From contig JADWQD010000008.1 in assembly GCA_016110215.1 (NCBI GenBank), positions 1,488,001 to 1,552,000 on the forward strand: a DNA stretch of 64,000 bases. Reading direction: 5' to 3'. Made by a program: the position numbers and the translations under genes. The stretch comes from Capronia americana (taxonomy: Eukaryota > Ascomycota > Eurotiomycetes > Chaetothyriales > Herpotrichiellaceae). Below are positions 11,055 through 20,586 of this stretch, in pieces (positions within the stretch are counted from its first letter, which is position 1; each line of letters begins with the position of its first letter). Below the pieces are notes generated by a model that did not search any database, was not told the origin of the DNA, and worked only from the letters and a program-made list of their open reading frames with translations.

Positions 11055-12973
11055 ATGGAAGCGTCCCTGTTTCCACAGCCTTGTCGGCTGCTGGGCCTCC
11101 CAACCGAAGTCAAACTCCATATTGTCGAGTTTGTGAGTTCAGGACAGCAGCAGCGAGGAAATAGGCCCAATTGGCTAACCAGCTACTAGCTCGACAACCG
11201 GAGAGACCTCTACAATTTATCTCAAACATGCCGTATTCTGGAAGACATGGTTATGGCTCGACTGTACCACAACCTTGATTTCGAACTGTCCCAGAGTCGC
11301 AAGCCTACCTTCCGCGAACCAGTCACCCAGTCGGTCCGGAAGCTCACAATCAGAAATGGGCGGACACAAAGACGAAATTCAATGTACAAGCGCAGACGCG
11401 TCTCCGACGCAGTCTCCATCGGCGCCAGTGTCAATGGTCTCCTGGACAAGATCCCGGGAAATCAATTGACACACTTCGAGTAAGTTCAAGGTCTCGCCAT
11501 CAGGTGTTTTTGCAGTCGTTAACCCTTTCAAGGATGTTCCACCAAACACCAATGAGTCCGCAAGTCCTCGACTTCCTCGCTCGACGGCACGGAAGCACGC
11601 TTCAACACCTCTCCTTCTATGGCCTCGAATCCTGGCAAGAGACACTCGTGCCCAAGACCCTCAGCAGTCTGGAAGCTCGCAACGTCAATGAGGGAGAAGG
11701 GGTGGAAAAGATCATGTCCGCGAACAAGAAGACCCTGCAGAGGCTGTCTCTGGGACAGGAGAAGCAATTGATAGAACGGTACCAGCATAGCAGACTTGGC
11801 CTCTTCAACCAGATCTCTCAGCCGACGGAGAGTTTCTTCACATCAGCATATGCGCTGGACACATTCCCTCAGCTCCGCGAGCTCTCTTTGTCCGGCTTGG
11901 ACGTGAGCCTCCTCCGCCCAGCATCGATACCACAGGCTCTGTTCTTCTGCCGCCTCGAGCGCCTGACCCTAGAATCGTGCCCCGGGAGCATCGACCTTCT
12001 CGAATCTATCGGTAGCACCTTCCACTGGACTGCCACCTCGCCCGAAGCACCTCAAACCCCACACACCATCCCTTCATTGAAACACTTCCTATTCCGCCAC
12101 GAAAACCCCAACACCGCCCTGAAGGATGCATTGATCCGCTTTCTCAGCTCTTTCACCGGCCTGCGCACCCTCTCTCTGCTACTGGAGAACGCCGCCATCT
12201 TAGAGCGCCCCAGCACCTTCATCGCTGAGCACGGTCCAACCATCAAAACCCTCGTCTTCGAATCACGCATCCAACCCCGCGAGCACTTATCACTGGACAC
12301 GTCCCGCCCGTTCGGCGTCGGTGGCTACAGCCACGAACTATGGGAAGAATCCGTCAACGACATTGCTCGACTGTGTCCCAACCTCGTCGAGCTAGGCATG
12401 GGATTCCCGTGGACGGATGAAATGGTGCGCCTGAGGAAGACCGCCCTCCCGACCCTTCAGCACCTCGAGACCATTCATATACGCAATTTCCCCGAAAACC
12501 ACGTCTTCAGCCAACTGGGCGACTACAGCATCAAAGAATACGCCACTAAATTCATCGAGTGGGTGTTTCCTGCTCGGACCGGCGGCGAGAGACCTGCGCT
12601 GACACACCTCGCGATCGGCCCTACCATCTACGAAAGCAGGTGGAAAATTACACCACAGCCAGAGCCTCAGCCCCAATCACAGGCAATGGGGTCCTCAAAC
12701 ATGAGCGCGACGCAACCGACGACAACAACATTCTCCATCCCACATTTCAATACATCCACCTACAGGCCCACGCCACCGCGGTCGCAAGCCCAAGCCGCCA
12801 CGCGATCTCAACCCCCGGAGTTTCTTCGGAGCCACCACTTCTGTCTCGACTGGGCGAAAACGCGATTCAACCGCTGGTCCCCCTTGATCACGCCCGTGAG
12901 CGAGAAGTTCATGGAGGAGATCAGAGAGGAGAAACCCCTGCGTGGCGTTTTCGAGCAGGTGTGGTTGAGATGA
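11055..12973 (+). CDS. F-box protein with leucine-rich C-terminal half
   Basis: Likely substrate-recognition subunit of an SCF ubiquitin ligase. Exons are 11055-11132, 11190-11479 and 11533-12973 (602 aa). The N-terminal F-box is split by the 57-bp first intron: LLGLPTEVKLHIVEF joins LDNRRDLYNLSQTCR, giving the usual Skp1-binding pattern. The second junction uses a GA|GTAAGT donor and a TTTCAAG acceptor, which is the choice that keeps frame (THFE joined to MFHQ). The rest has irregular leucine-rich segments (LRELSLSGLDVSLL, LERLTLESCPGSIDLL, LRTLSLLLENA), consistent with a substrate-binding LRR solenoid. The tail is Pro/Gln/Thr-rich before a final conserved-looking helix. The ATG has a strong CACCATGG context. 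The specific substrate is unknown. Confidence 0.8.
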
Positions 12974-13749
12974 TCAAGCGAATGAATGGATGAATGTCTG
13001 ATTCAGCGCTGTCTATCTGTCTTCCGACAGGTTTCAGTCTTCGTCCGCATTTGTTGTTCGAAACAACTGCCCAATACTCGACACTGTGGATACCGGATTG
13101 GCATTATAACTTTCCAACTTTGCATACTGGTCACCAGGTGGGGATGACGAAATGGTGGTTTGATTTTGCATCCCCTGTTTGACCCTTTATTTTCTTCCTT
13201 CTGAGCGCGCATATATAAAACATGTTAGATACGATACCCCATAGACTACTTTTCGTGAGGCCACAGGACAGTACAGTCCAGTGCAAAGCTGTGTTTCATC
13301 ATTATCGAAATAGTGACATGTCCTGACTATATGGAGTACATAGATAGAAGTCAACCTCCTCCTGCTTCAAAGAATTTCTGATCTTTCGAGTTACTTCTGG
13401 CCATGTACCAGCTCCAGTGCGGTGGCAGTTACAGAGTTAAATGGTCACTTAAGACATATACTCGGTACAGATGCATGATTGGAACGGTGCCCCCTTCCTT
13501 GACACCCTTTAGAGTAGTCAACAGAAGGGTATATACGCACATAATACGTATACATACTGTAAATATACATTGAAAAGGCTGATTTGGAACTCCTGCATAA
13601 AAACCACCAGACCAGCATGGGACAGTCAAGTGCGAGTCAGATCGATTGCTTCGGCCTATTTTCCCGTGGTCTGCCCCTAAATAAAGGCATTTCACCCGTT
13701 GTTACAGGATTATGTACAGTATGAATCTCACTGCCGGAAACGTCACGAT
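12974..13749. other. Intergenic between convergent genes
   Basis: This 776-bp gap separates the 3' ends of the F-box gene (plus) and the Moa gene (minus), so it should contain both terminators. One TACTCGGTA word is at 13459-13467. Nothing else stands out. Confidence 0.45.
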
Positions 13750-16700
13750 TTATCTGGCAGCCCCATGTATCTGGCTGGCTTCGTGGTGTTCATTCCAACG
13801 CTTGAGTCGTTGAATCTTCATGTCCTGGGCTGTCACAGGGGCAGTCCTCGCTTTCTCTTGAACAGGGGTTTGGTCCTTCCGTTGCTTGCTTGGGGAATGC
13901 TGGTGCTCGAGCGTTTTCGTCTCGCCGGTGGGCCTTGGATTGTGGTGGACAATGCGTTGGTGTAGTTTATGGTCCCATTCCCAGTCTCCAGACTTGCCTC
14001 CACTTTTCGCCGTGACCCGAGTGCTTGTCAGAACCATGCATTTGTCCACGCCTTTTAGCATGTCGTACATGGTCAGTCCGGCCACAGAGGCGGCAGTGAT
14101 GGCCTCCATTTCCACGCCCGTCTTGCCTTCGCATGCAACCGTGGCTGTGACTAGAACCCCGCCGTGGAGAGTCTCGACATTAGCAGCCACATGGGGTTTC
14201 TTCCCCTGTATTCCGAAGGCTTCTGAGAGAGGGTACGGCACGTTGTCTCCCATAAAGGGTTCCAGGCGGACTGTGACACCGGTGATGTCGAGCCCAGGGT
14301 GGGCCAGTGGGATGAGGTCCGAGGTCTTCTTCGCGGCTTGTATACCTGCGATGCGGGCCACCGCAAGAGCATCGCCTTTTTGAAGCCGCGAAGCAAATAA
14401 CACGCTGTAAGTGCCATCATGCGAGAAGAGCAGCAAACTGGTGGCAGTCGCGGAGCGGGCCGTCGGTTTCTTCTGTGCAATGGAGACCATGTGTGCTTCA
14501 CCGTCGGCTGTAAGATGAGTGAGTGTTGTGACCTCATCAGTGGAAGTCGCAGTGCCGTTCGCCACAGCAAAGTCAGGGAGGGTTGCCGACCCCTGTCGCT
14601 CGTCTTCCACGGCCACCGGCGCACCGTTAGAAGACATTCCTGGAGACGGTGAGCTCCCTAAAGGCGGACAAGTCGACGATGTATTATTCCTGTCTCCACC
14701 ATAAGTGCTTGAGTTGCGTCGAGCCCTCGCCCTCGCAATCTTCAGCTTGCGGCGCTCCGCGATGTTGCTTATCAAGTATTCCCTGAATCCTATGCCCTTT
14801 ATAACAATGTCAGCCGCAAGCGGTGCTCCTGTCGAGCTTCGTTCTCGACTTTCCTCCGACGGACGCCCAGATGTTGGTGGGATATTCTCTGGCATTATAG
14901 CCGGGACATGACGATGTGTAGGTTGGCCATGAACATATCGAAATGCATTATACCTCAATCGTGCTCGGGCCAACGAACTGGAATTACTGAACTTTCTGAA
15001 TCCGGCGGGTAAAACTGGGAAGAGCGAGGAAAAACTGCGCGTTTGAGACCAGGAGGGAGGAGAAACGGAGGGATGTAGCAAGTGGGTTGGTATGAGAGGC
15101 TGGCGGAAGGTAGAGACTGGGCTGACATGTCTTGGGATTCCTGTCCTGCATGAAGAGGGTGGAGGTCGCTGGGTGACAGGAGAATCATCTACAAGAAAAC
15201 CAAAGTCAGCGGGATCACTGACCAAACACGTGCCTCGAACAGAACAAGAAGCAGATGTAAGGCGGATCTACGTTCACAGTAGATCTATATTCATTGACAT
15301 CGTATACATTGCCATATGCCACTTTTCCGTCATGACTGCGTGAAAACCTGGGAGGATAGATTAGAATGTTAAGGCTTACCCACCGATGAGGATCATTGGC
15401 CTGTTCTTCATGTTTTCCAAGTCGCCGATGCCAGCATGCTTCTCTTCTTTGCGCTTTACCGCCGCGCCGATCACATCGAGCAGTTTGGCTTCCTTTTCCG
15501 AGACTCCCAGTGGGCCAGTGCTTCCGCTCAGTTGCTGACGACGGTCCATTTCCAGCTGCCGGATTGCTTCCATGGCTTCCGCATCAATGGGCTTGCCATC
15601 ATTCGACTCGCGTAGAATGTCACGAAGGGAGACTTCGGAGTTTCCGAAAAGACACACCTTTAGATTGCCATCCGAGGTGATTCGAAGCCGATTGCATGTG
15701 CCACAGAAATTGTGCGTCATGCTCGTAATGAATCCGATTCGACCAGCGAAACCGGGAACCTGGTACGTTTTGCTGGTGTCGTTCTTGTGGTCCTGGACCT
15801 TCTCGACTTGGGGGTATTTCTGGCGGATGAGAGCCAGCATCTCTCCAAAGCTCATCATTTTCTTCTCCGACCATTTGTTCCCGTCGAAGGGCATATATTC
15901 GATGAAGCGAACCTCCACTTCTTGGTTCCGGCCAAGTTCCACAAAGGGCAAAATTTCGCGCTCATTGAGACCGCGCATTACCACACAGTTGATTTTCAGC
16001 TTGATGCCAGCGCCGAGCTTGTTCATTTCGAGTATCCGATTAATAGATTTCATTACCGCCTCGTGACCGTTTCTCCGCGTCATAATCGCGAACTGATAAG
16101 GGTCGAGTGTATCCAAGCTCAAATTGATGCCCGTCAAGCCCGACTCAACCATCGAGTCCAGCTTGCGATGTAAAGATATGCCATTTGTTGTTATGCATAG
16201 TTCTTTCAGACCATGACTTCTCAATTTCCCGATTTGATGCATGAGATCGAAAATGTCTTTTCGGACTGTAGGCTCTCCTCCTGTTAACCGAATTTTATCC
16301 ACGCCCTGGTCAACAAACAATTCCGCGAGATATACGATTTCGGGCGTCGTCAGCAGATGAGCAGACGGTGAGAGCTGTATGCCTTCTTCGGGCATACAAT
16401 AGAGACATCGTAGATTACACCTCTCGGTGATGGAAATTCGTAGGTAATTATGTTGTCGGGAGTAGTTGTCGGTCAGAAAAGAGGAGAATTGTCGCGGCTC
16501 TTTCTCGCCTCGAAGTTTGTCCAGGCGAGGCCGCTTCCCCTCAGATGTCTGATCACTTTCAGGTCGAGGGCGAGATTCGACTCTGTGCGACTGCCATTGG
16601 GGCAACTCTGGCTCGGGACGCCGCAAAGGTGTATTGGCCGCTGTAGATAGCTGGCGCTGAGGATATCGAGGAGGTTTGGAATGGCGGAATGACTGCGGCC

Positions 16701-16752
16701 TGGTTTGGCGCAGGAGTGTCGCGATCAATTGCTTGAAACCGGCCTCAGCCAT
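13750..16752 (-). CDS. Bifunctional molybdenum cofactor protein, MoaA-MoaC (CnxABC/MOCS1 type)
   Basis: Catalyses the first step of molybdopterin synthesis, GTP to cyclic pyranopterin monophosphate, probably in mitochondria. Exons are 15384-16752 and 13750-15188 (935 aa). The MoaA half has an Arg-rich presequence-like N-terminus, the radical-SAM CxxxCxxC (C112, C116, C119) in TERCNLRCLYCMP, and the second cluster motif NFCGTCNRLR followed downstream by KVCLF. The MoaC half begins near residue 676 (LTHLTADGEAHMVSIA) and contains KKTSDLIPLAHP and the segment TGVEMEAITAAS. A linker of about 220 residues joins them. The 195-bp intron donor lies inside the Gly-Gly codons that would end MoaA; see the separate entry. 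Fusion of these domains is known for Aspergillus cnxABC and human MOCS1. Domain calls are firm; the exact splice donor is inferred from phase. Confidence 0.88.
15189..15383 (-). other. Intron at MoaA Gly-Gly codons, candidate alternative splice switch
   Basis: If the intron is retained, the MoaA frame reads ILIGG and stops at 15376-15378, giving a 458-aa MoaA with the free C-terminal Gly-Gly that MoaA/MOCS1A needs. If spliced at G|GTGGGT, both glycines are lost and the frame enters MoaC through DDSPV. The acceptor CTTGTAG has a CTGAC branch-like site 17 bases upstream. The alternative GG|GTAAGC donor with this acceptor would give an immediate stop. It would stay open with a CAG acceptor at about 15217, which keeps the glycines but places them internally. 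Confidence 0.6.
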
Positions 16753-17506
16753 GGTAAATAGGATAAGAATCACTCGAGACAGCCCACATCTGGAACGCGG
16801 AACTGGACATTTATCATCCTCTGTTGAACGGGCAGGGATAATAAATCAGGCCCATCAGGGAAGCAATGCTGTGGACCGTGACTAATGCTGAACTGTGCAA
16901 AGAGAGGATAAGCAAAAACGGCAAGGGTCTTCGCCGGCAGTGACGGTTCTCGCGCGAGATCCGTACGAGGAGACAGAGTCAACGTATCACATGACCTTAC
17001 AAGCCACATCACGACGCCACGATTAGGTAACTCTTGTGTGGCTTCTGCCAGAATCGCTCGCTGGTCCCGCCTGAACGTATGGCCGAATATCTCACACTGC
17101 GGTACCTCGTACAGTACCATCAGATCTTTCACTTGCCGTCAAGTAAACAGATAGGAGTGGACGGTGGCCTAAGTGGATATCATAAATATCGATGACCGGG
17201 TAAAGATTTCCAGCAGGACTTATATTCTCAATTGCTACTCCGTACAGGCAGCAGGCTTCTGTACTCGGTACTAACTGGGTAATATAGACCTTCGCCTGTC
17301 CGGAAGGCCGGCGGATGTCAAGCCTGATGATTGAAGCGCTCCAACTCTGATCGCACACTTGCCGGTATCACGTGAGGACTATTGGACGCCTCTCACTGCT
17401 GATTCAGAAGGGTTTCATGCTGCGCGCGACAAGACCGAAACTTGGCGTTTGCTCAACCGCGCCTCGACAGCGTCTCTCGGGGCTTCTGCCGTGAAGAAGA
17501 GCTCTA

Positions 17507-17555
17507 GTGTTTGCCAATGGTCAAAGGCCAGCAGTGCCAATGCATTGGCAAACAC
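17507..17555. promoter_or_regulatory. Inverted repeat with CCAAT boxes
   Basis: Two perfect 13-bp arms, GTGTTTGCCAATG at 17507-17519 and its reverse complement at 17543-17555. The right arm is part of a perfect 16-bp palindrome, TGCCAATGCATTGGCA (17535-17550). This gives three CCAAT pentamers within 40 bp. CCAAT is the target of the fungal CBC/HAP complex. The site is about 450 bp upstream of the bZIP start. Confidence 0.55.
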
Positions 17556-17718
17556 GGATTAAAGAATCGTAGCAGCCTAATGGCGGAGGCAAATACTTAT
17601 ATCATTGGTGGAGTGACATGGTGATCACGGAGCGACAAACACCGGTGTCCCTCTTGACTCGCTCGTCTCGCCGAAGTGGGTAGCAACTCGCGAAGCACAG
17701 CCTCTGTCGGCCCCGAGT

Positions 17719-17880
17719 ATGTGGTTCGGGAGTGGCTCCTCACATCCAGCGCTGCCAACTTTCTCCTCCCTCATCCTCGATCTCTCTTTGTTCCCTGCTC
17801 GCCTGCATCTCACTTGTCTCCTCAATCACTCCCTCGTTTCATCACCTACTCGTTCTCGTGACAATCCATATCACCTCTAA
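17719..17880 (+). other. Possible upstream ORF (53 codons) of the bZIP gene
   Basis: An ATG-initiated frame beginning MWFGSGSSHPALP ends in TAA 127 bp before the bZIP start. It is Leu/Ser-rich because it runs through a CT-rich leader, so it may be fortuitous. Its relevance depends on where transcription starts. Confidence 0.25.
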
Positions 17881-18007
17881 TCATCTCGACGACGATTTCC
17901 AAAAGTTCAACGAAGGAGGAAGTGCATTGAAGACGAGTCGACCACATTGTGCCTATTTTTGGCACAATTGACCCGCGCAGGCATCTAGGCCACGCACCTC
18001 TCCAACC

Positions 18008-19721
18008 ATGAGTTACAACTCGACTCAGTCGAGCATGGTTGATCTCAACACCAACTTCAACACTGACTACGACTCCTTCCTTATCGATTCACCAGACATC
18101 AAGCCTGTTCCGATGCTGACACCCCAATCGTCCGTCCCTGCCTCGACTTCGACCCCTACCTTCCCGGGACCGAGCTTTCAATACGACCTGTATCATCAGC
18201 AGACTGGCATCCCTCGAGGAGCCCTAGCGAGCACTTTCAGCATCAACAAGGCCACCGGGCTGCAATACCACGAGAGCAATGGGGGTTTCATCATGCCTAC
18301 TGAGACATTAAACATGCCACTCAGCGACCTAGACGACCTTGACTTCTCCCGCAACCCGGCTGATATGGATTTTGATGACTCGCCAATTGGTCTCCCGACA
18401 ATGTTCTTTCCAGACACTTCATCTGGACCAGCTCAGTTTGTCAGCCCAACCACCTTGGTGACACCGACCAACACCTCTTCTACTCCTATCAAACGAATCT
18501 ATCCCGGCATGCATAGCCAACAGGCTGCTCAGGCCAAGGCTCAGCAGGCCCAAAAACAAGAACAGATGGCACGTCAACAGCAGCAACGTCCTCAGGGACA
18601 AAAGCCTCTTCCCGGTTCATCTCCTACTAAGACGCAACCGGCCAAGGATCCGCTTGTCGAAGAGAGCATCTCCAAGGTTCTGAATCGCATGCGACAGGCC
18701 AGCGCGGCTTCTGTGTCTGAAGACGATGATGGTGCTCTCGGTGGAATGTCTAACATGCCTCGAATCAAGAAGGACGAGGATGAAATGGATGAGGACGAAC
18801 GTCTGCTGGCAAGCGAAGAGGGCAAGAAGCTCTCCAGCAAGGAACGTCGGCAACTCCGAAACAAGGTCTCTGCTCGCGCATTCCGTTCTCGAAGGAAGGG
18901 TAAGTTTTCGTGCTCGATATATTACGTGCAACATACTAATTGATTTGACAGAATATATTGGCCAACTCGAAGGAGAGGTTGCCACCAAGGTTCAAGAGGC
19001 CAACGATCTGCGTGTCCAGAACCAGCAACTTCGAGAAGAGAACAACCGTCTCACTGATCTTACTCGGATGCTGCTCTCTTCTCAAGCCTTCTCCGGATTC
19101 TTGCAAGAGCTTAGTCAATCTGGTTTGCCGCCACCAAACCTCCAGAAGAACATGCAGCAGCCGAAGCCTGTTCAGACTCAATCTCAACCTCAGCCGATGA
19201 AAAAAGATGTCAGCTCCAATGCGGCTTCCCAGCAACCTCAAATCGGAATGGCGTTGATACCCGAGACTCCGGTCGACTTCTCTGTTCTACAACCATCGAA
19301 TGGATGGATGAACGTACTCCCAGCCAACGACTATCATGTCTACGCCGTCACCGAGCTACCCACGCCTCCTATGCTCGATCTAGAAAGCCTCTCGGGAAAG
19401 ACCTCATCCACCAAGGGATCCTCAAAAGCATCAAAGGAAGTCCCGCGACTTCCGGAACTTCCACCCCCGATGGTGACCTCCACTCCGGTAGACGCCTCGA
19501 AAGTGGATGAATCCGTAACACTCGACCCAGACAGCTTTGCACTATACTTCAACTCATCTGACTCTGACATCCATTGCTCCTCGGAAGGGGAGGACTCTAC
19601 CCTCGCAGAAGAGTATGCAGATGTCTCAGAGGAGGAATGCATGGCCAACCTAAAGAAGATGTGCGGCGATCTGGATGATAGCTGCGTTAAGCTCGCGAAG
19701 TTTACATCCCATATGGAATGA
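18008..19721 (+). CDS. bZIP transcription factor
   Basis: DNA-binding regulator of 553 aa. Exons are 18008-18899 and 18952-19721; the 52-bp intron falls exactly inside the basic-leucine zipper. Joining gives the basic region KERRQLRNKVSARAFRSRRK (from about residue 278), followed by EYIGQLEGEV and a leucine zipper with many Asn/Gln (LRVQNQQLREENNRL). The N-terminal part is acidic, Ser/Thr/Pro-rich with DLDDLDF, plausible activation segments. A Gln-rich stretch precedes the basic region. The C-terminal region is Ser/Asp/Glu-rich. The ARAFRSRRKEYI signature is shared by a fungal bZIP group that includes Podospora IDI-4-like factors, but I cannot fix the orthologue. A CCAAT palindrome and a possible upstream ORF precede it. 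Confidence 0.85.
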
Positions 19722-20586
19722 AGACTGGATGGAGAAGTTTCCGAAGCCCTGGCCCCCGGGATTTGAGAGCTGTTGACGGAATGTTCGGCTCACTTCCTTG
19801 ATACCAGTACATAACTCTTGAATTACACCTTATTTATCAGTTCAGGCATTCCTCTTTCCTTAATATGCGCGTTGTAAAAGTTAATTACATTGGAATAGAG
19901 TAGCTCGTGAGTGTTGTCCGTCCCAAATCGCTCGAAAAGTGCGGGTCCAAGTGACGCAAGGCAGCGTCGCAGCCTTATCCACATAGCCACATTTTTTGTA
20001 CTCGTTCACGATTGATACAGGCTGCAACTGTGACTGAAGACAGATCCAGCTGGACACTCATTTGCCGTTACTACTCCTTTTTTAATTGGTAAACTTTGCA
20101 TTCAGGCGTCCCTCCCCTTCACAGAGTCAATTGCGGTGTAATATGCGGTGACACACATTCCTTCTCAACCCATCCGCCCTGGCTATCTTAACTTGTGTCT
20201 TTCGACAGACATCCAGCCCCAGGCTATTTCCTGCGAAATACCCTGCTCTCTTTGATTACCTCTCCCTCCCTTCCTGTACCAGACCGTACCGGCGCCCGCG
20301 ACCCGTCCACGTGCCCGGTTCGCGCAGACTGCACCTGTGGACGTGGCAGCAGCTTGGCCTGAAGGAGAAAGACCGTTCCTCGTTACACTGGTCACTGTAC
20401 TGGGATGAAGCAAAGGGCACACGAACAAAAGGTCATCGTCCCCTTGGAGCCCGCCTGAGGGAGACGTCCACCCCTTCTCCAAATTACCATCCCAGATTGC
20501 AGCAGAGACCCTACCACTCGTGGGGCCAACAAGATCAGGATTTATCGTTGGACTTTTTCGCATCGAGCATCGACCATTTCGATCGA
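19722..20586. other. Intergenic, tRNase Z leader
   Basis: This 865-bp gap holds the bZIP terminator and the tRNase Z promoter. The tRNase Z frame stays open from 20311 but contains no ATG before 20587. CT-rich tracts near 20230-20275 are promoter-like. No separate gene is seen. Confidence 0.45.

Larger units (their letters stand above)
16753..18007. promoter_or_regulatory. Divergent promoter region, Moa gene and bZIP gene
   Basis: This 1.25-kb gap lies between two divergent starts. It contains TACTCCGTA (17236-17244) and TACTCGGTA (17262-17270), a CCAAT palindrome (17507-17555), a possible 53-codon upstream ORF (17719-17880), and a CT-rich stretch around 17755-17850 that resembles a fungal transcription start region for the bZIP gene. 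Confidence 0.5.

Noticed and set aside
13750..16752. Two separate genes for MoaA and MoaC
   Set aside because: The MoaA frame runs directly into a phase-compatible intron and the MoaC frame is open back to its acceptor, and fused MoaA-MoaC is known in fungi. A separate internal MoaC start remains possible and is noted as such.
20311..20586. N-terminal extension of tRNase Z
   Set aside because: The open frame begins at GTG and contains no ATG before 20587. The family's conserved start region begins after that ATG.
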